From contig NZ_NIWU01000002.1 of assembly GCF_002236105.1 (NCBI RefSeq), positions 868,001 to 932,000 of the forward strand: a DNA stretch of 64,000 nt. The letters run 5' to 3'. This DNA comes from Pseudomonas umsongensis. GTDB lineage: Bacteria; Pseudomonadota; Gammaproteobacteria; Pseudomonadales; Pseudomonadaceae. Every line of letters begins with the position of its first letter. The stretch's first letter is position 1. The notes under the pieces were generated by a model. The model did not search any database, was not told the origin of the DNA, and saw only the letters and a program-made list of their open reading frames with translations. The translations under genes and the position numbers were made by a program. Of the stretch, positions 33,671 through 40,857 are shown one piece after another.

Positions 33671-33683
33671 ACTAATTATTAGT
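33671..33683. promoter_or_regulatory. Candidate operator of the MarR regulator
   Basis: ACTAATTATTAGT is a perfect odd-centred palindrome lying 34 bases before the start of the MarR gene. MarR proteins often bind AT-rich sites of this kind and repress their own gene. The regulator of this site is inferred from position only. Confidence 0.5.
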
Positions 33684-33717
33684 ATTTCCCTAATTTCAGT
33701 CTGATCATGAGTGTTTT

Positions 33718-34152
33718 ATGCCGTTGACCGATCAACACCGTTTTGGCATGCAACTGGCCCAGATGTCGCGTGGCTGGCGTGCCGAGCTTGACCGTCGTCT
33801 TGCCGGCCTGGGGTTGTCCCAGGCCCGCTGGCTGGTGCTGCTGCACCTGGCGCGCTTCGAACAGGCCCCGACCCAGCGTGAGCTGGCGCAAAGCGTCGGT
33901 GTCGAGGGACCGACCCTGGCTCGGTTGCTCGACAGCCTGGAAGGCCAGGGCCTGGTGCAACGTCAGGCGGTGGTAGAAGACCGTCGGGCGAAAAAAATCG
34001 TGTTGTGTGCCCCGGCGCTTCCCCTGATCGAACAAATTGAAACCATTGCCACCCAACTGCGACATGAACTCTTCGAGGGTGTCGATGAGGCCGATGTAAA
34101 GGTCTGCATGCGGGTTCATGGGCACATTCTGGCCAACCTCGAAAAATCCTGA
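33718..34152 (+). CDS. MarR-family transcriptional regulator
   Basis: The 144-residue protein has the MarR winged-helix layout: dimer helix (MQLAQMSRGWRAELDRRL), HTH (ARWLVLLHLARFEQ then TQRELAQSVGVEGPTLARLLDSLE) and wing (RQAVVEDRRAKKIVL). MarR proteins are dimeric repressors whose DNA binding is altered by phenolic compounds, oxidants or antibiotics. No Cys is placed where OhrR has its redox residue, so it is closer to SlyA/MarR types. The gene it controls is not obvious, since the neighbours are recQ and a FimV-like gene. The AT-rich palindrome upstream suggests autoregulation. Confidence 0.9.
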   Translation: MPLTDQHRFGMQLAQMSRGWRAELDRRLAGLGLSQARWLVLLHLARFEQAPTQRELAQSVGVEGPTLARLLDSLEGQGLVQRQAVVEDRRAKKIVLCAPALPLIEQIETIATQLRHELFEGVDEADVKVCMRVHGHILANLEKS

Positions 34153-34280
34153 GACAAAGCTTCCCGTCAGACTTTTTAGTGAGCGCATTGGGCAGACTAT
34201 AAGAACTACTCGGCAATATCGTGTTCGTACCGGATGCGCGAACACGTGCAGATTGGTTTTTGGTTACCTAAGGGATGTTC

Positions 34281-35453
34281 ATGCTCAAGAGTCGGCTGTT
34301 GGTTGTACGGTATGGTGCCAGGCTGTTGCTGGCCAGTGCCGCCGTCACGTACTCGGCTTGGGTGCCGGCGTTGGGCCTGGGTGAAATCACCCTTCATTCG
34401 GCCTTGAATCAGCCGCTGCGCGCTGACATCGCCCTGGTGGATGCTGCCGGACTGGAAGAGGGCGAGTTGTCGGTCCGCCTGGCAACGGCTGACGAGTTCA
34501 GCCGCGCCGGGGTCGAGCGTGTGTTTTTCCTCAACGACCTGAAATTCACGCCCATCCTGCGAGGCGATCGCAGCCTGATCCGGGTCAGCTCCAGCAAACC
34601 GGTGAAGGAACCCTACCTGGATTTTCTCGTTCAGCTCGACCAGCCCAATGGCCGCTTGTTGCGCGAGTACACCGTGCTCATCGATCCTCCGGGCGCCGCG
34701 GACATTGCGCCGATTGACGATGAACCGCCGCCGGATCGTTCTGCTTCTGCATTTCCGAGTGTGCAGCCGGCGACGCCTGTCGCCGCCCCGGAAACGAATC
34801 CCCTGGCTGAACAACTGGCCGCCAGAGTCCTGCACAACCAGCAGATGCAGGCAACCATCGATGAGCTTAACGGGAAGCTACAGGCAAAGGACGAGCAAAT
34901 CGCCGTTGAGAAAAAGCAGGTGGCCGAGTTGCAAACCCGATTGGCCGAGGTCGAGCAGGCACCGACAGAGCCAGCTGCGCCGGTTGCCGTGGCGCCAGCG
35001 CCGGTCGTGGTTGAGGAACCAAGGGTGAATTGGCTATGGATGTTGGGGTTTGTGACGCTGTTGGCCGTGGCGCTGCTGCTTGCATGGGGACGTCGTCAAC
35101 GACAGCAGGATCAGGTTTCACCAGAGCCATCACCACATCACCCCCAGGCTAGTCCACCCGAAATGCACGCTGGGCCGACATTTCAGGAAGTGCGCGTGGA
35201 TTCTCCTCAATCGCGCACTCTTGCGCCGGTCGCGCTCGTTACATCGACGGTCTTGGCCCCGGCAGCACCCTCGCAGCCGCCACCCACCGAGGAGTTCCAG
35301 TTGAATCTGGATGATTTGTCGATGGATACGAATTGGGATTTGGGCCCGATGGAAAACATCCAGCCCTGCGAAGCGCCTGCGTTACCCGAACCTGAAATCG
35401 AATGGACCATCGAGCCCGCTTCCCTTGACGAAAGCCTTCGAACCAACAGATAA
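34281..35453 (+). CDS. Short FimV-like protein, no LysM or TPR region
   Basis: The 390-residue protein begins with a signal peptide (LLLASAAVTYSAWVPALG) directly followed by the FimV N-terminal domain LGEITLHSALNQPLRADIAL, a conserved element of FimV that continues to about residue 140 with EPYLDFLVQL and REYTVLIDPP. After a Pro-rich spacer and coiled coil come one membrane helix (WLWMLGFVTLLAVALLLAW, about 250-268) and an acidic tail. Full FimV proteins (about 900 residues) also have a LysM domain and a large cytoplasmic TPR part. FimV organises polar structures such as type IV pili; this one may be a reduced paralogue. AGGG precedes ATG 34281 by six bases. Confidence 0.85.
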   Translation: MLKSRLLVVRYGARLLLASAAVTYSAWVPALGLGEITLHSALNQPLRADIALVDAAGLEEGELSVRLATADEFSRAGVERVFFLNDLKFTPILRGDRSLIRVSSSKPVKEPYLDFLVQLDQPNGRLLREYTVLIDPPGAADIAPIDDEPPPDRSASAFPSVQPATPVAAPETNPLAEQLAARVLHNQQMQATIDELNGKLQAKDEQIAVEKKQVAELQTRLAEVEQAPTEPAAPVAVAPAPVVVEEPRVNWLWMLGFVTLLAVALLLAWGRRQRQQDQVSPEPSPHHPQASPPEMHAGPTFQEVRVDSPQSRTLAPVALVTSTVLAPAAPSQPPPTEEFQLNLDDLSMDTNWDLGPMENIQPCEAPALPEPEIEWTIEPASLDESLRTNR

Positions 35454-35581
35454 CCCGTAGGAGCCAGGCTTGCTGGCGAACCAGGCGCTGCGGTGTAATT
35501 GCCAAACCGCGTTATCGTTCTTCGCGGGCAATAACGACCGTTATCTTGGTCGTCCCCTCCGTTTCAGGAAATGCGCCGATC

Positions 35582-35872
35582 ATGACCACCAGCAAACCGG
35601 AAATCGTCATCACCTATTGCACCCAATGCCAGTGGCTTTTGCGTGCGGCCTGGCTGGCCCAGGAACTGCTCAGCACTTTTGGCGATGACCTGGGCAAGGT
35701 GTCGCTGGTGCCCGGCACGGGCGGGGTCTTTCACATTTTCTGTGATCAGGTGCAGCTCTGGGAGCGCAAGGCAGACGGCGGTTTCCCCGAGGCCAAGGTG
35801 CTCAAGCAGCGAGTCCGCGACCAGATCGATCCGGACCGCGACCTGGGCCACAACGATCGCACCACTCAGTGA
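35582..35872 (+). CDS. SelT/SelW/SelH-family redox protein (Cys form)
   Basis: The 96-residue cytoplasmic protein has the Rdx-type thioredoxin-like fold with an N-terminal CxxC (VITYCTQCQWLLRAAWLAQE), and a GGVFHIF segment that matches the family. Animal members carry selenocysteine; this one has Cys in both positions. Such proteins are thought to be thiol oxidoreductases. The stop overlaps the convergent EamA gene by seven bases. It appears to be a single gene; the ribosome site is weak (AGGA about 12 bases upstream). Confidence 0.88.
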   Translation: MTTSKPEIVITYCTQCQWLLRAAWLAQELLSTFGDDLGKVSLVPGTGGVFHIFCDQVQLWERKADGGFPEAKVLKQRVRDQIDPDRDLGHNDRTTQ

Positions 35873-36759
35873 GACACCGCCTCCGCAGCAACGGCTTTCT
35901 TGCCTGATCCGCTGGAAAGCCTGCTGGACACCATGATCGCGACGATGATCAATGCGCCGCCAAGCAGCATGCGCAGGGTCGGGTTTTCATTGAATAACAG
36001 CCAGGCCATGGTGATCCCGTAAACCGGCTCAAGGGCGAAGACCACCGCAGCGGTCCGCGCCTTGATCACCGCCAGGCTGGCGACAAACAGGCTATGGGCA
36101 ACGCCGGTGCAGAACACCCCGAGCAGGCCGATCCACAGCCAGTCGATGGCTCGCACTTCGCTCAGGTGGGGGGCCGCTGCCGGTAGCAGGCACAATCCGA
36201 CCACCACGTTCTGGCACAACGCCGCCTGCACCGGCGGGATGCGCGCGGAGCTGGCGCGGTTGGTCAGCGACAACAGGGAAAACAGCAGGCCCGAGGCGAT
36301 CGACCAGAGCAGGCCGGTGGTGGCGCCACTGCCCAAGTCGAACTCAGGCGTGACCAGCACCAGCCCGACACTGACCAGTGCCACCAGCAGGATTTCATTG
36401 GCGCGGATGCGCTCGCGGAAAATCAGCCCTTCAAGGATCACGGTAAAGGCCGGGAAGCTGGCAAAGCCCAGGGTGGCGATGGCCACGCCAGCGATCTTCA
36501 CCGAAACGAAGAAGCTCACCCAGTGCCCGGCCAGCAGCAAACCGCTGAGCAACAGTCGGCGCACATCCACGGCTTCGAGTTTCTGCCAGCGGGTCTGGCT
36601 GGCGAAGCGTGCAAAGAACGCCAGCGCCAGCACCGCGAACGCCGCCCGGCCGAAGACGATGATTGACGCAGAGGCGACGGCAAGTTTGCCGAACACGCCG
36701 GTCAAGCCGAACATCAATGCGCCGATATGCAGGGCGCCCAGGGCGGTACGGGGAGTCAT
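35866..36759 (-). CDS. DMT-superfamily (EamA) transporter
   Basis: The 297-residue protein has ten membrane helices in two EamA repeats and no extra domains. It probably exports a small amino-acid-like metabolite; the substrate is unknown. I start it at ATG 36759, since AAGGA is well spaced there, rather than at the ATG 30 bases upstream. The AraC-type gene lies 72 bases upstream on the same strand and may control this exporter, so AraC and EamA could be one operon. The last seven bases overlap the end of the SelW-like gene. Confidence 0.9.
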   Translation of the reverse strand: MTPRTALGALHIGALMFGLTGVFGKLAVASASIIVFGRAAFAVLALAFFARFASQTRWQKLEAVDVRRLLLSGLLLAGHWVSFFVSVKIAGVAIATLGFASFPAFTVILEGLIFRERIRANEILLVALVSVGLVLVTPEFDLGSGATTGLLWSIASGLLFSLLSLTNRASSARIPPVQAALCQNVVVGLCLLPAAAPHLSEVRAIDWLWIGLLGVFCTGVAHSLFVASLAVIKARTAAVVFALEPVYGITMAWLLFNENPTLRMLLGGALIIVAIMVSSRLSSGSGKKAVAAEAVSH

Positions 36760-36831
36760 GGCAATCCTTGAGGAAGTGAGCACGGTCATTTAACCGCGCC
36801 CGCTGGCGCTGTGTCTGTCGCCAGACTCGCG

Positions 36832-37590
36832 TTATTTGTCGCCAGCCTCGCGCCGCAGCTTACCGGGCGATGCGCCGAACTCGCGCAGCACTGCAGCGGC
36901 AAAGGCGCTTTGGGAGCTGTAGCCGACCCGACAGGCAATCTCGCCAATAGGCAGCGCCGAATGGCGCAGCAAGCTCATGGCCTTGTGCAAGCGTCGGCTG
37001 CGGATGTATTCCATCGGCGTCTGCCCGCATTCGGCCACGAACCGCGCATGCAAACGCGCGCTGGAAAGACCGGCTACGCGGGCCAAGTCGGCGACTTGCA
37101 GCGGGTAGGCGGCGTATTGGTCAATGTGCGCATTCAACGCGGCGTAGGGTAGGCGCCGGCCACCAACCGGGTCCGGCCTGGTGTTGTTGAGGCTGGCCAG
37201 TAATAGCACCGCGCCCTGTTGAGCGATCACCGGGTCATCGACCTGACTGTTGGCCAGCCATTCGACCAGTTGGCTCTGTCCCGCATCCAGCGACAAGCGA
37301 CCGGCGTTGTCGAGCAGGCGCCGACTGGCATCGGCATGATCGCCCAGGGATTGGCCAAGCCATTGATCGCCGGGCACGTCCAGGACCAGGCATCGACTGC
37401 CATTGGGGCTGCCGCAGGCATGGTGAAAACCGGAGGGAATCACCACGAAGCTTTGCTGGACCACCTGGCTGCCACGCCCGTCGACCTCGAAATCCAGCGC
37501 ACCCGACAGCCCGAACACCAATTGCGCGTGCTCGTGGCTGTGGACGATCAGGTCATGGGTGTAATGGCGCAGGGTAAGGATCGGTCTCAT
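36832..37590 (-). CDS. AraC-family regulator with cupin sensor domain
   Basis: The 252-residue protein has an N-terminal cupin-like domain (SHEHAQLVFGLSGALDFEVDG) and the C-terminal double HTH of AraC proteins, with ADLARVAGLSSARLHARF and GEIACRVGYSSQSAFAAAVLREFGASPG. The cupin usually binds the inducer. It lies directly upstream of, and co-directional with, the EamA gene, suggesting control of that exporter. Three direct repeats at exact 13-base period lie between 9 and 42 bases before its start codon and may be its own binding sites. Confidence 0.9.
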   Translation of the reverse strand: MRPILTLRHYTHDLIVHSHEHAQLVFGLSGALDFEVDGRGSQVVQQSFVVIPSGFHHACGSPNGSRCLVLDVPGDQWLGQSLGDHADASRRLLDNAGRLSLDAGQSQLVEWLANSQVDDPVIAQQGAVLLLASLNNTRPDPVGGRRLPYAALNAHIDQYAAYPLQVADLARVAGLSSARLHARFVAECGQTPMEYIRSRRLHKAMSLLRHSALPIGEIACRVGYSSQSAFAAAVLREFGASPGKLRREAGDK

Positions 37591-37598
37591 CGCGGTTC

Positions 37599-37632
37599 TC
37601 GTTACAAGCTTTCGTTACAGGCTCTCATTGCA
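37599..37632. promoter_or_regulatory. Three 13-base direct repeats before the AraC gene
   Basis: TCGTTACA at 37599 and 37612 and TCATTGCA at 37625 recur at exactly 13-base spacing, right before the AraC start. Direct repeats suit AraC-family binding, and this place, close to the start codon, suggests autorepression; slippage duplication is the alternative. Confidence 0.5.
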
Positions 37633-37762
37633 GGGTTGATGAGTCAGGGCCCAGTCTACACCGACACGGCTTGCGCGCGCTGTCACAGGACTGACTTGCC
37701 ATTGTCATGGGTCATTAACCCGACCGGTTCAAGCTTGCCAAAACTTGTCCTGAGGGTCGCCC

Positions 37763-38578
37763 ATGACCAGCGCCGAGCTCGCCAAACCCAGTCGTAAGCA
37801 ACGTGTGCGCACCTTGTGGATTTCCGACGTGCACCTGGGCACGCGCGATTGTCAGGCCGAGCACCTGTCGCAGTTTCTCAAGGGCTATCACGCAGACAAG
37901 ATCTACCTGGTCGGCGATATCATCGACGGCTGGAAACTGCGCGGCGGCATGTACTGGCCCCAGGCGCACACCAATGTGATCCGGCGCCTGTTGACCATGA
38001 GCAAGCGCGGCACCGAGGTCATCTACGTCACCGGCAACCACGACGAATTCCTGCGCCGTTATTCGAAACTGATCCTGGGCAATATCCAGTTGGTGGACGA
38101 AGCGGTGCACGTGACCGCCGATGGCCGGCACCTGCTGGTGATCCACGGCGATCAGTTTGACGTGATCACTCGCTATCACCGCTGGCTGGCGTTTCTTGGC
38201 GACTCAGCGTACGAATTCACCCTGACCCTCAACCGCTGGCTCAACCATTGGCGCGCCCGATATGGCTACGGTTACTGGTCGCTGTCGGCGTACCTCAAGC
38301 ACAAGGTCAAGACCGCGGTCAGCTTCATCAGTGATTTTGAAGAGGCCATTGCCCATGAGTGCGTCAAGCGCGAGCTGCATGGGGTGGTGTGCGGGCATAT
38401 TCACCATGCCGAGATCCGCAAGGTCGGCGAGGTGGATTACCTCAATTGTGGTGATTGGGTGGAGTCGTGCACCGCGTTGATCGAACATTGGGATGGCACG
38501 ATCGAATTGTATCGGTTGGCCGATGCGCAGGCGCGGGAGGCGCAGGTGAAGGCGGCGAAGGTGGCGGAACTGGCCTAA
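37763..38578 (+). CDS. LpxH-like UDP-2,3-diacylglucosamine diphosphatase / metallophosphoesterase
   Basis: The 271-residue protein has a calcineurin-like binuclear metal centre: LWISDVHLGTRDCQAEHL, YLVGDIIDGW, VTGNHDE, LVIHGDQFD and VCGHIHHAEI. The long insert RWLNHWRARYGYGYWSLSAY between the fourth and fifth motifs is typical of the LpxH2-type branch, in which some members hydrolyse UDP-2,3-diacylglucosamine in lipid A synthesis. Whether this one does so, or hydrolyses another pyrophosphate, cannot be decided here; true LpxH is usually near 240 residues. It is a single gene, divergent from the AraC gene. Confidence 0.82.
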   Translation: MTSAELAKPSRKQRVRTLWISDVHLGTRDCQAEHLSQFLKGYHADKIYLVGDIIDGWKLRGGMYWPQAHTNVIRRLLTMSKRGTEVIYVTGNHDEFLRRYSKLILGNIQLVDEAVHVTADGRHLLVIHGDQFDVITRYHRWLAFLGDSAYEFTLTLNRWLNHWRARYGYGYWSLSAYLKHKVKTAVSFISDFEEAIAHECVKRELHGVVCGHIHHAEIRKVGEVDYLNCGDWVESCTALIEHWDGTIELYRLADAQAREAQVKAAKVAELA

Positions 38579-38597
38579 GAGTTTTGGCGTCTGGACT

Positions 38598-38692
38598 GGC
38601 CTCTTCGCGAGCAGGCTCGCTCCCACAGGTGACCGAATTCCTTCAGTAACGTGCGATCAAACTGTGGGAGCGAGCCTGCTCGCGAAGAGGCC
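38598..38692. repeat. REPIN-like inverted pair, family A
   Basis: Inverted copies of the family A unit extended to GGCCTCTTCGCG at the ends, between the convergent LpxH-like and HD-domain genes. Confidence 0.9.
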
Positions 38693-38713
38693 GGCACGGG
38701 CACTGCAGATCTG

Positions 38714-39304
38714 TCAGGCTGGTGAATACTCTTCCATCGCCGCCTTGTAGATCGAATTCTTCGGCTGGGCAAACAAGCGCTCCATCATAGGCTCGAAGAA
38801 ACTCAGCGGCAGCGTGTCATACGCTGGATCAAACGCCGCCGCATCGTACTTGGCACAGAACTCGATGGTCGCCTGATACTGCGGATGGTCGCAAAATTGC
38901 TCGCGCAGGTGCCGATCCATGCCCAGGTGATGGAAGAAGTAGTAGCCCTGGAAAATCCCGTGTTTCTCCACCATCCACAGGTTTTCAGGGCTGACGAAAG
39001 GCTTGAGGATCGCGGCGGCGATGTCCGGGTGGTTATAGGAACCCAGGGTGTCGCCGATATCGTGGAGCAGGGCGCAGACCACGTATTCTTCGTCGCGTCC
39101 ATCGCGCCAGGCACGGGTGGCGGTTTGCAGCGAGTGGGTCAGGCGGTCCACGGGGAAACCGCCGAAGTCACCTTCCAGCAACTTCAGGTGCGCGACGATC
39201 CGTATTGGCAACTGACGAGCATAGGCGCTGAAGTCCGCGGCGATGATCGCCCAGTCTTCCTGCGTACCATCCTTCATGTGAGTAAAACGGGCATTGGCAT
39301 TCAT
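38714..39304 (-). CDS. HD-domain phosphohydrolase
   Basis: The 196-residue cytoplasmic protein has an HD-type metal centre: LTHSLQTATRA near residue 60, CALLHDIGDTLGSYNHPD (HD motif), the histidines of FQGYYFFHHLGMDRH, and later CAKYDAAAFD. HD proteins hydrolyse phosphoesters or oxidise phosphonates when they hold a mixed-valent iron pair; this one is closest to small HD proteins such as PhnZ in layout, but that is a guess. ATG 39304 follows GAGGA by eight bases. It lies 18 bases downstream of the Mpo1-like gene, so the two are one operon. Confidence 0.85.
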   Translation of the reverse strand: MNANARFTHMKDGTQEDWAIIAADFSAYARQLPIRIVAHLKLLEGDFGGFPVDRLTHSLQTATRAWRDGRDEEYVVCALLHDIGDTLGSYNHPDIAAAILKPFVSPENLWMVEKHGIFQGYYFFHHLGMDRHLREQFCDHPQYQATIEFCAKYDAAAFDPAYDTLPLSFFEPMMERLFAQPKNSIYKAAMEEYSPA

Positions 39305-39322
39305 CGGCAATCCTCTGGTGAT

Positions 39323-39655
39323 CTAGAACGGCACACGTCCCAGAATCATGTCGCGATACATGACGAAATCGCCGAGCAGGCTGTAGAAAGGGTGCTGGAA
39401 GGTCGCAGGACGATTCTTCTCGAAGAAGAAATGCCCAACCCAGGCGAAGCTGTAACCTGCCAGCGGCAAAACCCACAACAGCATCCAGGCGCCACGACCG
39501 ATGGTCAGCGCCAGAATGAAAATCACCAACGTCGTGCCGATGAAGTGCAATCGTCGGCAGGTGCTGTTGCTGTGTTCGCTGAGGTAATACGGGTAAAACT
39601 CAGCGAAACTGTTGAAACGCTTGATGTTTTCCACGACTGCGATCTCTGTGGTCAT
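39323..39655 (-). CDS. Mpo1-like (DUF962) membrane protein
   Basis: The 110-residue protein has two membrane helices and the DUF962 features FAEFYPYYLSEHSNSTCRRLHF and the HFFFEKNRPATFQHPFYSL stretch with its metal-binding His and Glu residues. The yeast homologue Mpo1 is an iron dioxygenase acting on 2-hydroxy fatty acids. A role in fatty acid alpha-oxidation is therefore possible. The start is ATG 39655, chosen by fit to the family; the upstream ATG at 39709 has no ribosome site. It is co-directional with the HD gene and divergent from the AraC regulator at 39796. Confidence 0.85.
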   Translation of the reverse strand: MTTEIAVVENIKRFNSFAEFYPYYLSEHSNSTCRRLHFIGTTLVIFILALTIGRGAWMLLWVLPLAGYSFAWVGHFFFEKNRPATFQHPFYSLLGDFVMYRDMILGRVPF

Positions 39656-39795
39656 TGTTCTGGCCGCAAGTTGTTCGGCGGGTAGCTTATTTGAGTCTAG
39701 AGTGATCATTGGCGCCAGCCAGTGACAATAGGCGCCACTTTAGTATCCTTCGGAAAACTTGCCGCGACAGACGGCTCACCAAGACAGTAAACGCC

Positions 39796-40857
39796 ATGAG
39801 CGAACGAACGACTTCTGCAAGCTGGGCGATGGGGATTGTCAAAGCACTGGAAATGGACGGCCTGGATTGCCGGGTTCTGTTCAAGCAGCTGGGGCTCGAC
39901 TACGCGGCACTCGATGATCCGGATGCACGCTTCCCGCAAGATTCCATGACACGACTGTGGCAACGGGCGGTTGAACTGTCCGGTAACCCGGCGATTGGCC
40001 TGAACATGGGCAAGGTGGTGCGGCCTGCACAGTTTCATGTGACGGGCTATGCCTTGATGTCCAGCCAGACCCTGGCCGAAGGGTTCAAGCGGCTGGTGCG
40101 CTACCAGCGGATCATCGCCGAAAGCGCCGACCTGAGTTTTCGCCTGCTGGATGAGGGCTATGCGCTTATTCTGACGGTGCATGGCGACCATTTGCCGCCT
40201 ACCCGGCAAAGCGCCGAAGCCTCGCTGGCTTGCGCCCTGGCGCTGTGTGGCTGGCTGACCGGGCGCACGCTGCATCCGCGCAAGGTCCTGGTGCAAGGCG
40301 CTGAACCGCTCAATCTCGAACCCTACAAACAAGCCTTCCACGCGCCACTGGTATTCAACGCACCCTACGATGCGCTGATTTTCGAACGGGCGGACATGGA
40401 GGCGCCGCTGCCGACGGCCAACGAAGCCATGGCGTTGTTGCATGACCGCTTCGCCGGCGAATACCTGGCGCGATTTTCCGAGAGTCGAGTCACGCACAAG
40501 GCGCGGCAGGTTTTGTGCCGATTGCTGCCCCAGGGCGAACCCAAGCGCGATGCGGTCGCGCAGACGTTGCACCTGTCGCAACGCACCCTGCAACGGCGTC
40601 TGCAGGAGGAGGGCACGAGTTTCCAGACGTTGCTCGACGACACCCGCCGTGAGCTGGCCGAACAGTATCTGGCGCAACCGACCATGACCCTGCTGGAAAT
40701 TGCCTACCTGCTGGGGTTCGCTGATCCGAGCAATTTCTTCCGCGCGTTCCGCCGCTGGTTTGACACCACGCCCGGCGAGTACCGGGCGCGATTGACGGGA
40801 ACGCCGCTGCCGGTCAGTGACGCCAGAACGCCGGAATACACAGCACAAACACCGTAA
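39796..40857 (+). CDS. AraC-family regulator with arabinose-binding-like N-terminal domain (OruR/ArgR-type layout)
   Basis: The 353-residue protein has an N-terminal domain of the Arabinose_bd type (WAMGIVKALEMDGLDCRVLF, and QFHVTGYALMSSQTLAEGF) and a C-terminal AraC HTH (HLSQRTLQRRLQEEGTSFQT, and LLEIAYLLGFADPSNFFRAFRRWF). Many Pseudomonas members of this group govern lipid or amino acid catabolism. Its promoter faces the Mpo1-HD operon across 140 bases, so it may regulate these genes. The 3' end overlaps the convergent trkH gene by 44 bases. ATG 39796 is the first start after the divergent promoter. Confidence 0.88.
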   Translation: MSERTTSASWAMGIVKALEMDGLDCRVLFKQLGLDYAALDDPDARFPQDSMTRLWQRAVELSGNPAIGLNMGKVVRPAQFHVTGYALMSSQTLAEGFKRLVRYQRIIAESADLSFRLLDEGYALILTVHGDHLPPTRQSAEASLACALALCGWLTGRTLHPRKVLVQGAEPLNLEPYKQAFHAPLVFNAPYDALIFERADMEAPLPTANEAMALLHDRFAGEYLARFSESRVTHKARQVLCRLLPQGEPKRDAVAQTLHLSQRTLQRRLQEEGTSFQTLLDDTRRELAEQYLAQPTMTLLEIAYLLGFADPSNFFRAFRRWFDTTPGEYRARLTGTPLPVSDARTPEYTAQTP

